Source of the DNA: Eutreptiella sp. 'Long Island Sound 2002'
Taxonomy: Eukaryota; Euglenozoa; Euglenophyceae; Eutreptiales; Eutreptiaceae
NCBI GenBank assembly: GCA_964036045.1
Contig: OZ038381.1
Location: 127,355,708-127,419,707 of the forward strand
Direction of reading: 5' to 3'
DNA length: 64,000 bases
Below are positions 28,705 through 39,723 of this stretch, piece after piece. The translations under genes were made by a program, and so were the position numbers. Each line of letters opens with the position of its first letter. The first letter of the stretch is position 1. The notes beneath the pieces are model-generated. The model was not told the DNA's origin and ran no database searches. It saw only the letters and a program-made list of their open reading frames with translations.

Positions 28705-30159
28705 CTAGTGGTAAATTTCAGTTTTGTCTTTATTGAAGCGTAGCCCCCTTGTATGGGCCACTTCGTGGAGTGTGTCTAGGGTGTGTAGTAGTGATTCCTT
28801 CGTGGGTGCGAGCACCGCAATGTCATCAACGAACACGTATAGGTGGGCTCCCGGGCAACGCTCTTTGGTTTCCCTCGGTAGTATGTCGTAGTATAAGAGG
28901 AATAGTGTTGGGGAGAGGGGGCACCCCTCTTTCATGCCCCTGGTGGGACATATGGGGAGATCCCGTCCGTGGAGGCTCAATACGGCCGGTGTGTGCTGGT
29001 ATATTTCCCCCAGCATCCGTATAACGTTTTGTGGTGCCCCTGCCTCCTTGACGATTCCAGTCAGCATCGGTCGAGGGACCGAGGGGAATGCTTTGGCTAC
29101 GTCGAGGAGGGCCACACACACGTCTTGTGTGTGTAAGTGGAGTAGCTTTGTGGCTAGGGTCGTGGTGTTTCGGCCCTGTATGGCGCCGTGTTGTATGTCT
29201 AGTAGTCCCGGGGTCATGGCTCTAGATATACGCGCCAGGAGGAGGCGTGTGAGTATGCTACATATGGCGGTGGATACGTAGATTGGCCTGTAGTTTCGTG
29301 GGTCCTATGGGTCTTTCTTTTTATAAATGAGCACTAACCTTGACTGCAGCCAGGCCACTGGGAAGTTTTGTCCGTTCCAGACTGCGATGATTGCCCGGTA
29401 CAGTTGTTGTTGTATGTGGTTAGGTAGGTGCCGGAGCAGGTGCGGTGGTAGACCATCGGGTCCGGCTGATTTGTTCTTTGGTGCCCGCAGGCACCTCAGG
29501 TACTCCTCGTATGTTGGGGTTGAGCTGTTCCATGTGTGGTGACGTACGTGTTTCCGTATTAGTCGTTGGCACGCGTCAGCGTCGTGTGTTGGGTCGCCCG
29601 TAAAGTGGTTCAGGACGTGTTGTGTTCCTCCTATTGGGGGCTGCGGCGTGTCTTGTGCTATGAGCCCGGTGCGCCATCTCTTGACCATTTTATAGAAGTA
29701 ACCGGATCTGTGCATTGCTGCCCGGCAGAGTTTGCCGATTTGTTTCCGTATGTGGTGTTCTTGTGCCTCCCCGTATTCGCGTAACCGTGCCGTGGGAGCC
29801 GAGGTTTCCGAGCAGGTTGCTGTGGTTGGCGTCTTGGTGCGTGTGGAATGCCGTGGTCGTGCCGCGTGTGCGATAGCCGACAGGATGCGCCGTGCTGTGT
29901 GTAGCGGTGGGTCGGTGTCCTTTACGGGTAGGGTGGATATGGAGTTGGTAAAGCGTTTGAAGTGCGTGGTGCACCAATTCGAGACGGAGGGCTGTGGTTT
30001 CCTGCGGGGCGGGTCGGGGGCCCCTATCCTCCAGCGGATGCCAAGTAGGACCAGAGCATGATCGGATATGGGCATTCGTATTGTGTCGTAATAGGTCCAG
30101 CGTATGTTGGGTATTTGTTGCCTAATCAATATGGCGTCCAAGGCGACGTGGTCGTCCAT
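28705..30159 (-). pseudogene. LINE-B reverse transcriptase
   Basis: The upstream piece (30159-29305) holds the end of the endonuclease, with MPISDHALVLLGI, and RT motifs KNKSAGPDGLPPHLL and SRLVLIYKKKDP. An in-frame TAG at about 29305 precedes NYRPIYV. The downstream piece (29217-28705) has ALLDVAKAFPSV, RGMKEGCPLSPTLF and the catalytic YVFVDDIAVLA. The FVDD box is a common variant of YxDD. A single nonsense codon separates the two halves. Confidence 0.88.
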
Positions 30160-30707
30160 GCCTTTGTATGCGGGTGTAGTACTGTCGGGGGTCGGGCGGC
30201 TGGCTACTGGCGTGTAATGGGTCGAGGAACACGCTGTTGGCTAGGCCTTCCTGCCACGGGCGTGTCGGTTTGGACGACCATATGTCATCATTGTAATCCC
30301 CCATTATAATGTCATATGGATGGAGGGACTGCAGAAAGAGGTCTACCTCTTGCTCGTCTTGGCGGTTGAATTTGGAGTACACGCAAGCTATGGTCCGACG
30401 GGTGCTATTGGGGAGCTGCAGCCTAATGGCCCCCGCTAATCCGTTAGGTGAGTATAACGTTTCGAGGACGCGGGGGACCACCGTGTTGCGGACGATGAAT
30501 GCTACTGGTGGTTCGTTCCCAGGTGCAGTGTAGCACTTGTAGTTATTGTTGCGTGCTATTGTGGCTGCCTCCGGCATAGGGAAGCACGGGTTGTATTCTT
30601 GGATGCCGCAAAAGTCGATACGACACTGGCTTATCAGGTGGAGGACACTGGCCCAGTGATGTAGGGTGACGGAGCCCTGTGCGGCCTCTATGTTCCACGT
30701 GCCAGTT
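30122..30707 (-). pseudogene. LINE-B AP endonuclease
   Basis: Starts at TWNIEAAQGSV near 30700 (the usual N-terminal Asn box) and continues with FCGIQEYN (catalytic Glu), VAFIVRN, ACVYSKFN and IIMGDYNDDIW. Frameshifts lie at the N-terminal boundary near 30690 and at 30140, where the frame passes to GMDDHVALDAIL. The enzyme would nick the target DNA to prime reverse transcription. Confidence 0.8.
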
Positions 30708-30748
30708 TCATGTTGTGGTCCTGTGCTTTGGTCGTGTCATCTAGGCTG

Positions 30749-31699
30749 TCATACCGTCGATTTCTGTTTACCACCACGTGCTTTGCGTATTCCTCTATGT
30801 CGGTTAGCGGGACGGGGGGTCCCGGCACCTTGCGGCAATTGCGCCGGAGCTGGTATATCCTTCGGTGTCCCGGTTTGGGGTGTACGTCCCCACATTGGAG
30901 GACCCAGTTGTTGTTGAAACGTGTGTTGTGGGGGCTCGTTACCGTAGCGATGGACACCGGTGCGCGGTAGTAGCAGGCTTGGCACCCCTGTGTTAGGGGC
31001 GGTCGGGATGTGGAAGAAGCAGGCGATATAGAGTAGTAACAAGCAGGGCCGCCGCACATGGTAGCCGTGAGGGGTTGGGCCCCGCTTATTGCCGTGTCGG
31101 TGTCGAAGAGGCAAGGTGTACCGCGTGCGTACTCTCCGTATCGTAGGGAGCAGGAGTATTGGTCCTTCTGTATGTGTGGTGGGCACCAAGATAAGGTGGA
31201 GGGCCATTATGGCGATGAAGGGCATGAGGAAAAGGCACCTCACTTTTTTCCTTTGCCCTGTGGGTTTTTTGACGGCCCCTTCCCTTTCCCTTTGTGTTTG
31301 GTGTCGGCGGTGAAGGCAGCCGTCCCGTCTGTTTGCTGGTTGGTTTGTGGGGATGTTGGTGTCGCCTTCTTCTTTTTGGGTGGCGGTGTCGTCTTTGTGG
31401 GGGTTTTTTGCGGTGTTTTGTTGTGGGCTATTATTTTCTGTGCCTGGTTTGGCGGTCGTGGGTGTGCAGGTGTGGGTTTTGTCTGTGTTGTTCGGTTTTT
31501 GGTCGTGGGGACCATCCATGTCCATTGTGGCCAAATGCGGATGGAGGTCCGTTGGCGTCACGTCGTCGTTAGTATGGCCGAGTTCGGTCATGATGGCCTC
31601 GTCCCAGTCCGCCACGTTCATGGGCTCAGGTTCCGCGAGTAGCTGTTTTTCCTTGTTGATTTCCCTGATGACTTGCTCTGTCATCATGTCCGCACCCAC
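30749..31699 (-). pseudogene. LINE-B linker region with degenerate 2A-like motif
   Basis: The upstream part (31699 to ~31060) is acidic and then Lys/Thr-rich, with a hydrophobic run (CLFLMPFIAIMALHLILV) near 31220. The frame changes near 31059 to one that contains CGDVHPKPGH at 30865-30888, a degenerate relative of the 2A-like motif placed just before the endonuclease. CGDxHPNPGP-type strings at this position are known in other LINE families. Function of the remainder is unknown. Confidence 0.55.
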
Positions 31700-32970
31700 C
31701 TGTTCCCTGCCTTCATGCGTCTCCGGAATGCCGCATCGTCGCCCATCTCCTGCGGCATTTTGTGTGCGAGCATCTGGTCAATGCGTTCGGTTACCTGTGT
31801 GTCCGTTTTATTGTCTCCTAGTGTTATGTGTACGTATTCGCCGGGTGCTACTCTGATGTATTGTCCGGCACTAAGGGCCACCGCTGTGGCATGCTGGTAT
31901 TGGAGTGAGGCATAGGTACAGCCTGTGTCACTCCACATGTTGGGTTCGAGCTTCCAGCTACTCCAACATCCAAAGAAGGACGCCACGACTTTTGCTGTGT
32001 CGTCTCCTGCGCCCTGTGTCCCCCCTACGAACACCGTCGTGGCGTCGCTTTTGGTTGGTTTGTGGGGCCGTTTGATGTCCCTGGAGCGACTTGATGACTG
32101 TGTCCAGTTGTTGCGGTTGAGTATGACCTTGGTCATTACGTGGACCAGTTGATAGCTTTTCATGCCCTTCAGTAGTTGGGCAATCAAGCGTCGGTCTGCG
32201 TCTAGGTGAAATTGTATTAGTAGGCGGTAGGAGTCTATTGTTCGGAAACCCTCGAGGAAGGATGCGAGGCTCCTTCCTAGCTCCAGCTGCTCCCTTTCTA
32301 TGTCATATAAGATTTCCTGTAACGACGTGATTTTGTCTTTTTTATGTTCAGTGTATTGTTGTCTCAGGGTGTATAGGCTCTCGTAGTCGGTTTTAGTGAG
32401 CCAGTAGGGTCCGGGGTTTCCGGCGTTTTCCTCTTCCTGTTTTATTGTTTGTAGCGCCTGTGTCTGTCTGGGCAGTAGTTGCATGGATAGGTGTAGTCTC
32501 CAAGCGTGCGACCCGCTTTGTCCCGCGGTGTGTTCTGAACTGCACTTCCACCGGAAGGTGTTGTGTGGGTCCTTGCTTGCTATGGTGGAGGCGACGTCAA
32601 ACTGGTGTCCGTTATTTCGTTTCATAATTGCGCCCCGTGTCCTAATTGCAGCTTCCGGTGGGCACTCAACCACTAGGGTAGTTTTGGCTGGTTTTGGTTG
32701 CAGTGTATCTGCGCGGTCCTCCAGTCCCACCTGTATTGGTGTGCCCTTCGTGAGTGCGTAGGTTTTGTGTGCGAGCTCGTGTCCCATCTTGATATTGTTG
32801 TCCAGGTGAACGACCATGATGGGTTTGGGCTGCAGGTGGTCGACTAAGGTGTCTTGTTCTGGGGACCACTTGCGTACGGGGAATTTGTCGGATTGGTATA
32901 CTCCTCTTACGTAGCGGGCTAGCTTCCGTAGCAGAGCACGATGGAGGCAATCCATGCGGTAGGTCTGCAT
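31684..32970 (-). CDS. LINE-B ORF1-like protein, 428 codons open
   Basis: The longest intact frame in LINE-B. It is a basic, mostly helical protein with phrases LVDHLQPKPIMVVHLDNN, DKITSLQEILYDIEREQLELG and KSYQLVHVMTKVILNRN. It ends in an alternate frame just before MTEQVIREINKEKQLL, so a frameshift (or a programmed one, not supported by a classic slippery site) joins it to the next part. I recognise no domain; position suggests the RNA-binding ORF1 part. An upstream piece (33219-33515) belongs to the same protein in another frame. Confidence 0.6.
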   Translation of the reverse strand: MQTYRMDCLHRALLRKLARYVRGVYQSDKFPVRKWSPEQDTLVDHLQPKPIMVVHLDNNIKMGHELAHKTYALTKGTPIQVGLEDRADTLQPKPAKTTLVVECPPEAAIRTRGAIMKRNNGHQFDVASTIASKDPHNTFRWKCSSEHTAGQSGSHAWRLHLSMQLLPRQTQALQTIKQEEENAGNPGPYWLTKTDYESLYTLRQQYTEHKKDKITSLQEILYDIEREQLELGRSLASFLEGFRTIDSYRLLIQFHLDADRRLIAQLLKGMKSYQLVHVMTKVILNRNNWTQSSSRSRDIKRPHKPTKSDATTVFVGGTQGAGDDTAKVVASFFGCWSSWKLEPNMWSDTGCTYASLQYQHATAVALSAGQYIRVAPGEYVHITLGDNKTDTQVTERIDQMLAHKMPQEMGDDAAFRRRMKAGNRWVRT

Positions 32971-33218
32971 GCTGTGGTATCTTGTCAGTCTGCTTCGTAT
33001 GCCAGGATCAGTTCCTTGGCCTCTGGGTCGCTAAGGGCACACAGGATTTTGTCGACTCGTTCATCCTCACTTCCGCCCCATTCCGTCTGTATAGCTGCAC
33101 GTTGCATCCGTCGGTCATGGTTGCGGCGGGTCCCGGTTACCTGTGGTAGGAGTAGGTATGTCTTGTTCCGGATGTCTGGGTTCCCTTGACGGTCGGCTTC
33201 TGTGTGGACTGTGTACCG

Positions 33219-33515
33219 TTATGCCTCGGCCATCTCCGATACTGTGTGTATACCATCGGAGTCTGCCTCATGTATGACCGTCATGACGTTGCGCAGCATG
33301 TGTTGCGCAAACATGGGGAGTTGGTAGATGTTCATGTCATACCATACCCCATCTTGCGTCTGCCGCCTGATGTGTTCTGTGGTTACCGCACCGTTGGGGT
33401 GTTTTGTCAAGTACGCCTTCAGTCTGGTTTGTGCGTTGTATACGACCGATGCTTTCAGTGTTTCTTGTTCTGTTGTTGTCGTCGGTTGTTGTGGCGTTCC
33501 CGTATTGAGTTTCAC
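33219..33515 (-). pseudogene. LINE-B ORF1-like N-terminal fragment
   Basis: A 98-codon frame (NAQTRLKAYLTKHPNG, MNIYQLPMFAQHMLRNVM) that ends in a stop 7 codons before the next open stretch in another frame. It is probably continuous with 31684-32970 in the intact element. The nested LINE-A begins at 33622, about 100 bp upstream in the sense of this gene. Confidence 0.5.
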
Positions 33516-34520
33516 TAGTTCTTCTATTAGATGGCTTCCGTTGGTGTATGTATGGGTAGTTTATCTAGGGGGTTATTGCCGTCTTCGGGGAATGTGTATG
33601 CCTGTGTGTCCTCTTGGGGGGCCATGAGGCAACGGAAACTGGGCTCGCATACGGCCCCGTGTCACAGGCGCGTGGTCAAAATCACATTGTTCAGTGTTTT
33701 GCTTGCTGCAGTGCAGCGTAGACCAGTTCTGTACGACGCCAGGTGGTTGCTGGCTGTGCATTGGCACTGGTCCTCTGGACATTGAGGTCAGCTCGCACCC
33801 ACCACCCACCCACAGTGCCGGTTAGTCTCTAACCCTTGCCCTGCAGGTCGTGACCTTGTCATGCACTTGTTCTCTGGCTCGTGAGGACGTGTCATACTCA
33901 ATCCTCAGGGGCGCAAAGGCGCCTTGGTTGGCGCAAAGGCGTCTCAGCATTTCAGCATGTGCTCCGTCTGTCAGGCAACTCAACAAATCATTGCTGTTTT
34001 GCGTGTGGTGCATACCACTTCAGCTCCCCACCATGCATGCGCTTGCCGCCCACACATTCATGCCTCCTTGCTTTCGTCATCCGCACATGGGCCGCACTCT
34101 CGCCGCCCCAGTCTTGCTTCGGCTGTTCAACACGTGACAACGTGTCGAGCCTGTGGTTCAGATGCGCTACGGCGCCCTGCTTTTTCATTTCTTGACTGTT
34201 CCGTGCCGCCGTGGCGTCCCTTTCACCTTGATCAGCTCGAACCCACCCTGATTAGCTCGAACCCTGGTCAGCTCGAACCCTCGTCAGCTCGAACCCACCA
34301 CCTCCCTTTGCGCCGGTTAGCCCTGGTCTCTCGCTCTGTGGGTCTCTCTCCTACTCTCTACCTCCCATTCTCTCTCTCTTGCTCTCCCCTGTTGTGTCTC
34401 TCCTGTTGCACCTCTCTGTTCCTTTCCCGCTGTGCTCTACCCTCTCTCTCTCTCTCTGTTTCTCTCTCCCTCTCTCTCGCGCCCAAAAAAAGGGGGTTCG
34501 GGTTGTTCGGTGCATCTCTA

Positions 34521-34590
34521 TCCCCCCCGGGGTTCCAACCATCCTCCACGGGACACAAGAGGTGTGGTGTATCCATTGAGCCACGACGAT
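34521..34590 (-). ncRNA. tRNA-like segment in LINE-A copy 3
   Basis: Third copy of the tRNA-like segment, more decayed: box A TGGCTCAATGGATA and box B GGTTGGAACCCC on the minus strand. It is preceded by the CT-rich tract (34330-34480) exactly as in the other tails. Confidence 0.5.
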
Positions 34591-34666
34591 GGGTTATCTG
34601 CACCATGGCACCATGGCACCATGGCACCATGCGCTCCACTCTTCTTCTCCTTTTTGTCACCCCCTG

Positions 34667-35308
34667 TCATGCGTATCTTCTTTCGCATGGGGGTGTGTTC
34701 AGCAGTGTGTAGAGGAACCGCACGGCGTCCCCGGGTACCGGGTCCGCCTGCCTGAAGAGCGTTCTTTGGAACAATCGCAAGAGGTCCGCTCGGCCTGCCA
34801 GCCACACATGCATGTAATCGCCAGTTCTGCTTACCGAGGAGGGCATCGCTCTGTGTCCTTCTGCCGTCGGGCAGTGGAGGATCGCCTCCCACTGGAACGG
34901 GTGCCACTTGCCTGCACTTTTGGGTCGCCACTGGACCTGCATGTTCGCCAATGCCTGGGTCTTCAGGGTCCACTTGATCTGGACCATCACCGAGTAGAGC
35001 TCCTGATTGCTCATCTGCAGTGGTTCCCCATGGTTGTCCACAATCTCACAATGCATCCTGGTGCCATGTGGTTGGTCCAGTCGGAGCCACATCTGCTGAT
35101 TGCGGGCCCAGGCCATTGTGGTCAGTTCTGCTTCAACTGCTTGCAGTCCTTCGTTCGCAATGGCGTCCAGCTGACTCAGTGATTGCACCTTGAAACGCTG
35201 GCGTTCTTGCTGAGGCTTGACCTTCTTTGGGGTTGGCTGGATGTGTGTGTACGGGCCATACCGCTGCTGCTGAGATCCCTTCTCCTGCTGTGTCCTCCCA
35301 GACGGCAT
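34667..35308 (-). CDS. LINE-A ORF3, copy 3 (intact, 213 codons)
   Basis: An open frame between the end of ORF2 and the 3' UTR, conserved in position and sequence with copies 1 and 2 and partly at 14400-14860. Basic N-terminus (PKKVKPQQERQRFKVQ), a predicted helical stretch (LSQLDAIANEGLQAVEAEL), then MHCEIVDNHGEPLQMSNQELYSVMVQ and a C-terminal part with GRADLLRLFQRT. No domain recognised. Differences among copies are partly nonsense, so only copy 3 could encode it. It could be a third element protein or a captured host sequence; LINEs of this type normally have two ORFs. Confidence 0.6.
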   Translation of the reverse strand: MPSGRTQQEKGSQQQRYGPYTHIQPTPKKVKPQQERQRFKVQSLSQLDAIANEGLQAVEAELTTMAWARNQQMWLRLDQPHGTRMHCEIVDNHGEPLQMSNQELYSVMVQIKWTLKTQALANMQVQWRPKSAGKWHPFQWEAILHCPTAEGHRAMPSSVSRTGDYMHVWLAGRADLLRLFQRTLFRQADPVPGDAVRFLYTLLNTPPCERRYA

Positions 35309-35534
35309 AACGTCTGGGTGCCTGTCCGCGACAAGACGCGGCGTTCAGGTGCTTGGTGTTCTCCTTTGCGTGTTGCTGCTCACTGCGACAGAACAGAGCT
35401 CTTGTGTTGCAGGCTCTACTGCGACGAAACGCGGCTCATGTAATGCAAACTCTGCGTCAGAACACAGGTGTTTCAGACATGCATTGTTGTGCTTGGTGCC
35501 TGTGGGATGTCTGTTCCATTGTGCAAGGGCCTCT

Positions 35535-38390
35535 GGCTCTGGCATTATCGACCCTATCCTGGGTTCCTGCTTTTCCTGAGCCTTCGCTTCTTGCGCTGTC
35601 GCCTGGTGTCACTCACATCAGTGCTGAAGGACAGTGTGTCTGCTGCTGACAGTGCACTCGACAGCACTCCTTGGTGTGTGTGTCATGTCCTCACTTCCTC
35701 ACTTTCCGTATTGCTTGAGGAGTACGGTCCCATCTCACGTGGCGCTGGCTCCCCGGATGCTTCCCCTGTCAGTTCATCAGTGTCCATGGGTACCATACCT
35801 AGGGATGACCAGAGTGCCCTTGTGCCCTCAGACTCTGATCCCGACCCTCCCCTCAAACCTACCGTGGATTCTGACCCAGATGATGATTTTGGTGCAACAT
35901 GTTGTGACCACAGTGGGCTTGAACACATGCCTTCCATGGCCAGTCCATTCGCCATCTCATTTCCCTGCACGTTGACATGTGATGGGACATGTTCCCACCT
36001 GACTTCTCTTCCCGGCGTCGCCATTTCCTGGAGCAGCATTTCCCAAACTGGGACGTGGACTTGCAGTTTTCCAGATGTGGTTGTCCATCCCTTTGACTTC
36101 CAGTGTTGGGCCCTGCCAGTCGCTCCCAGCTGCAGGTATTGCGAGTCAGTGAGGATTGCCAGTTTTGGCACCCGGAATCCCCGTAAGGCTTCCACGGCTG
36201 CCCAAAGCTCTGCTCCGTTGTTTGTTTGCCTGTAATGCGTTGGTACGTAGCCACAGAAGCGCACCTCAGGTCCTTGGTCTATGATTGTCGGCTGATTTTT
36301 CTTGGGTGAAGCATTCTGTTGTGTTTGCCACCATGCATTCAGTCCCCCATGTACTTGCACTTCCCCTTGCCGTGGCTGCACTCCGGTGTCTCGAAGTTGT
36401 TCGAGTGATTTTTGAAAGCCTTTCCATTGTTCTCTGCGCTCCCCTGTGTAAAAACCCACCCACTCACATAGCTCCCTTGGCCATGTTGTAAGGTATGACG
36501 CGAACACCGGTGACGCTCCCGCCTTGACTTCGCATCGATATCGCCAGTGGGCACTTCTTGCTGACCACATCGCCCAGCCTTGGTTCGTTTTCAGCAACCA
36601 TTCTTGGTCGTCGGACTCCCTCATATCTCGAACTGTGGATGTCCCGTTATCAGTTGTCACCTGGCCATAGTAATGTTGTATAACCGCCGCCGCTGCTTTG
36701 AACATGGGGCATTCGACCATCGCGTGTTTGACCGTCTCCTTTTGTGAGCACACTGGGCACTTGTCAGTGCCTGACCTCTTGTAGACTCTTGCATGTACGG
36801 TCAGTTTGTGCCACAGCGCCTTCCGCGCAAAGTCTTGAGCCCTCGGCGGTAGCTGTGCCTGTGCCAGCTGTTCCCATACCTCCGGTGTTTGCGGGTCGCG
36901 GACCCCTGGCTGAGAGGCGTAGAAATGGAGCAGCCATGCTCTGGTCCAGTTTTGGGTATGGACTGCGGGGGTATCAAACCCCCCTTGTGACGGGACTTTG
37001 TTGAGGAGTCGTCCGCCATGACTGTAGACCCCTTTCCACGTCCGAGGCAGTGCATTGAACAATCTTGCGTCCTCCAAGCTTTGGAATTGACCCCACGTCA
37101 GCACCCCCTGCCGGATCAATTTCGTGTTGTAGTAGGAGCAGCGGAACTCATTTCGGAAATACACAGAGTGCCACAACGGCAGGCGGTCCCGGTTTGCCGG
37201 GGGGGCCATCTGCGGGGCCACTCGCTGAATGTTGGAGTGTGCCTTCGCCGACCATCCCAGAAATGTGAGATCTGCCGTTCGGACCATGCCCAGTTGAATA
37301 TATGGAAGGTTGTCCTTGGATGGTGTGAACCCTATGGCTGTTGCCCATGCGTAGAAGGTCTCCACTGCCGTGTCACGGAATTTGTGAGGCTCTCCCAACA
37401 GGCTGACGAACGGAGCCGCTGCCTGGTGCATAAGAAACAGTTCTGGTTCTGGTAGTGCCAGTCCCCCTTGCGCTTTTGGTCGTGAGAGGATTGGTAGGGT
37501 GATTCCCCAGCTGTTGGTACCCATAGTCACGTGATACACCTACTTCAGTTGTCTGATCACCGAGACTGGGGCGTAATATGCCTTGGATACCCATGCCACG
37601 ACCGGCAGAATCCATGATACCAGCATGAATGCACGTTCGTTCATGGACAGTTGTAGCTTGGATACCACCCTTGCACGACGGAAGGCCTCTTGCAGTGCTG
37701 GTGCGAAGGCCTGCTCTATCGTTAGCCCCCATCCTTGGTCGTCTTGTTGGTGCCGAATATTCCCCAAGCGTACACCCAGATACTTGACGAAGTTTTTGAC
37801 ATCCACTCCAATGTCCCGGAAGCACCTTGCCCACTCCATTCCCCCACAGTTGCGAACTATCGCTGCCGTTTTGTTCAGGTTGACCTTCAACCCCGAAAGC
37901 TGTCCAAAACGTGAAACCACTTCCCATACCCTTGTCAACAGCTGTGGGTTGGCTCTTCCATCAAAGAAAATGATGAGGTCGTCTGCATACATCATGACAG
38001 TCAATACTGAACCCAGGTCTTGTAGTGGGAAAATCACAAAGGATGCCACTAGGGAGAAGAGCGCCGGAGAGAGTGGATCCCCTTGGCGTGTGCCTGCCCT
38101 CGGGTGGTGGTATACACCTGGGACGTATCCTTTTCCAACGAAGTATAGATACGGAGCTCGCAAAAGGTGAAGAATCAGACGGATGTACAAGAATGGTATG
38201 CACATTAGACCCAGAGCTGCCGACACCATCTCGTGAGACATCGTGGGGAAAGCATTTCTGAAGTCTACTGACAACGCCGCTCCTTCACTTAGGCCATCCC
38301 AGAGTGCCCGTGACCCATAGACATGCTGGAGTATGCTTCTGTGTCGAAGGAAACCTGTTTGCTGTGACGGGATACAGTGGAGGAGTACAT
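35535..38390 (-). pseudogene. LINE-A ORF2, copy 3 (5' truncated)
   Basis: Contains RT from ALSVDFRNAFPTM (38275) through VMMYADDLIIF (near 37990), the thumb, the zinc finger CPVCSQKETVKHAMVEC and RNase H with NNGAELWAA, TDSQYL and HVNVQGNEMANGLA. A TAG at 37540 and a stop at 35683 interrupt it, and the YTDGSS block of RNase H is deleted near 36290. The G-run frameshift seen in copies 1 and 2 is absent here (APPANRDRLPLWHS), so this copy shows the ancestral frame there. The endonuclease is missing by truncation. Confidence 0.88.
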
Positions 38391-38593
38391 CCTCTTGGGG
38401 GGGTGGGGGGGAGTAGCTACACCCGTCTGTGTGGTGGTCGGGGGGTGTGTTAGGTTCCCCGTTCTGGGGGGGTTTCCCATGCCGTGTTATCCTCTAATGG
38501 GGGGTGTGAGTTTGCCTCGAGGGTGCGCAGGGGGTTTTCCTCTGCGTCCCCTGGGTCATGATTGTCGGTATGTAGCCCGGATGTATTTCTCTC

Positions 38594-39062
38594 CTAGTTT
38601 TCCGCCAGGGTGCGTACCATGCCTCGGGGTGGGGTGTTGTTGTCTGGGCCCGGGTTCGGTTCCACATCGCCATCCTGTGTGGCATCTGGGACCCATTGGG
38701 TGTGTTGTGGGTAGGTGACATCCGGGATGGCATGTGGATTTATATTGTGGTGCGTGTGGCGTGGGTGGTCTACGTCCGTGACTGCTGGTACCCTGTCGGT
38801 GATGTCGTACTCTAGGAGTAGGTCATGTTGTAAGGGGTGGGCTAAGTATAGCCCGTACCGTAGGGATATGGCCATATGGAAACCATCTATTGTGTCCGTA
38901 AGGCCATGCAGTTTTGTGTCTTGCGGTATGGTAGTAGGGGAGGTCATTCCTCAGGTGTACGTCCCATAGTTGGTCTGTTGTGCTGGTAATTTGTCTCCAT
39001 ACGTTGTATGCCAGCGGCAATGGCGGGTTGGGGGTTAAACTATAGTCTGTGTACGTGAGCAC
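38594..39062 (-). pseudogene. LINE-B N-terminal module with 2A motif 3
   Basis: Frame ending with WVPDATQDGDVEPNPGP at 38645-38695, a perfect D-V-E-x-N-P-G-P 2A core, followed by a stop 16 codons later. Upstream, LHGLTDTIDGFHMAISLRYG and LQHDLLLEYDITD look like real protein; a frameshift near 38940 joins it to LTYTDYSLTPNPPLPLAYNV. The neighbouring sequence 38404-38594 shows another acidic frame (DPGDAEENPLRTLEAN). This is upstream of the nested LINE-A in the sense direction. Confidence 0.65.
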
Positions 39063-39105
39063 CTGGTTGTTGTATGTTTGTATGTAGAAGTATGCATATG
39101 TTGGG

Positions 39106-39723
39106 TCATCTAGGGGTGGGGGGGGGTGCCCTCAGTTCCAGCATGCTGCGGCACAATGGGCACCTTAGTAGTGGGGGGTCGTTAGCAGAGGCCTGGCACA
39201 GCCTATGCCTGGGGTCGCAACTCAGGCTTGTGTTTGCAGGGTGGTCCATACATATGGGGCAGTCCTCTTGGAACTGCTCACTTGCACCCACGTTCCCTGT
39301 TTTTGAGGCAGTGTTGTTTTCCAGTTGTTGGGGGAGTGGTGTCGCCCGTATGGGCGGCGGAGGGGCGTCGTGAGTCTCTATCCCCGTGTCTCCCGGTGGT
39401 GTGGTTTGCGTCGCTTGGTCTACTCGTGTGGGTGGAGTTGGTCCCGGCTTGGGCTCCGTGTCCCCATCCTCTGTCGGGTCGTGGACCCAGCTCGTTGGTC
39501 TTGGGCAGGGGCGGGTACGGAGACGTTGTGTTTTGCGGATCTTTTTGTGCGGTGGTTCGGTCGTGACATGTTCCGAGACGTCCTCATAGGGCCGTTTTGG
39601 GCGCACGTTTCCCCGAGCTCCGGGGGTGTGTTGCTCGGCCCAGCGGGTCGTGCTTATGTGTCGTTTTGTCGTAGGTTGGTGGGCTGGCGCGCCTTCCGCT
39701 TTTCGTTTGTGGTGGTTACACAC
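39106..39723 (-). pseudogene. LINE-B module with 2A motif 2 and RING-like finger
   Basis: Begins with a basic region (KRKAEG, KKIRKTQRLRTR), then WVHDPTEDGDTEPKPGP at 39439-39490, a 2A-like motif with Lys replacing the Asn. It ends with a RING-like finger: CPICMDHPANTSLSC, DPRHRLC and LRCPLCRS near 39270-39130. One of the expected RING cysteines is Ser. RING domains usually act in ubiquitin transfer or protein contact; its role in a LINE is unknown. It overlaps the preceding frame by 70 bp through a one-base frameshift in a KRKA-coding stretch. Confidence 0.7.

Larger units (their letters stand above)
33622..38390 (-). mobile_element. LINE-A copy 3, nested in LINE-B
   Basis: A 4.77-kb 5'-truncated LINE-A. 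The 3' tip starts CCATGAGGCAACGG at 33622. The 5' end stops within RT at the sequence equivalent to position 9740 of copy 1. It is flanked by CCTCTTGGGGGG on both sides (33610-33621 and 38391-38402), a 12-bp target duplication that lies in LINE-B. The 5' junction shows a few bases of microhomology (CCTC). Confidence 0.9.

Noticed and set aside
31684-31699. Programmed -1 frameshift between the two LINE-B ORF1-like frames
   Set aside because: No classic slippery heptamer is present, and LINE-B has several other random frameshifts, so decay is simpler.
38404-38594. A further 2A motif at GDAEENPLRT
   Set aside because: It lacks the essential NPGP core; possibly a decayed copy, but too weak to count.
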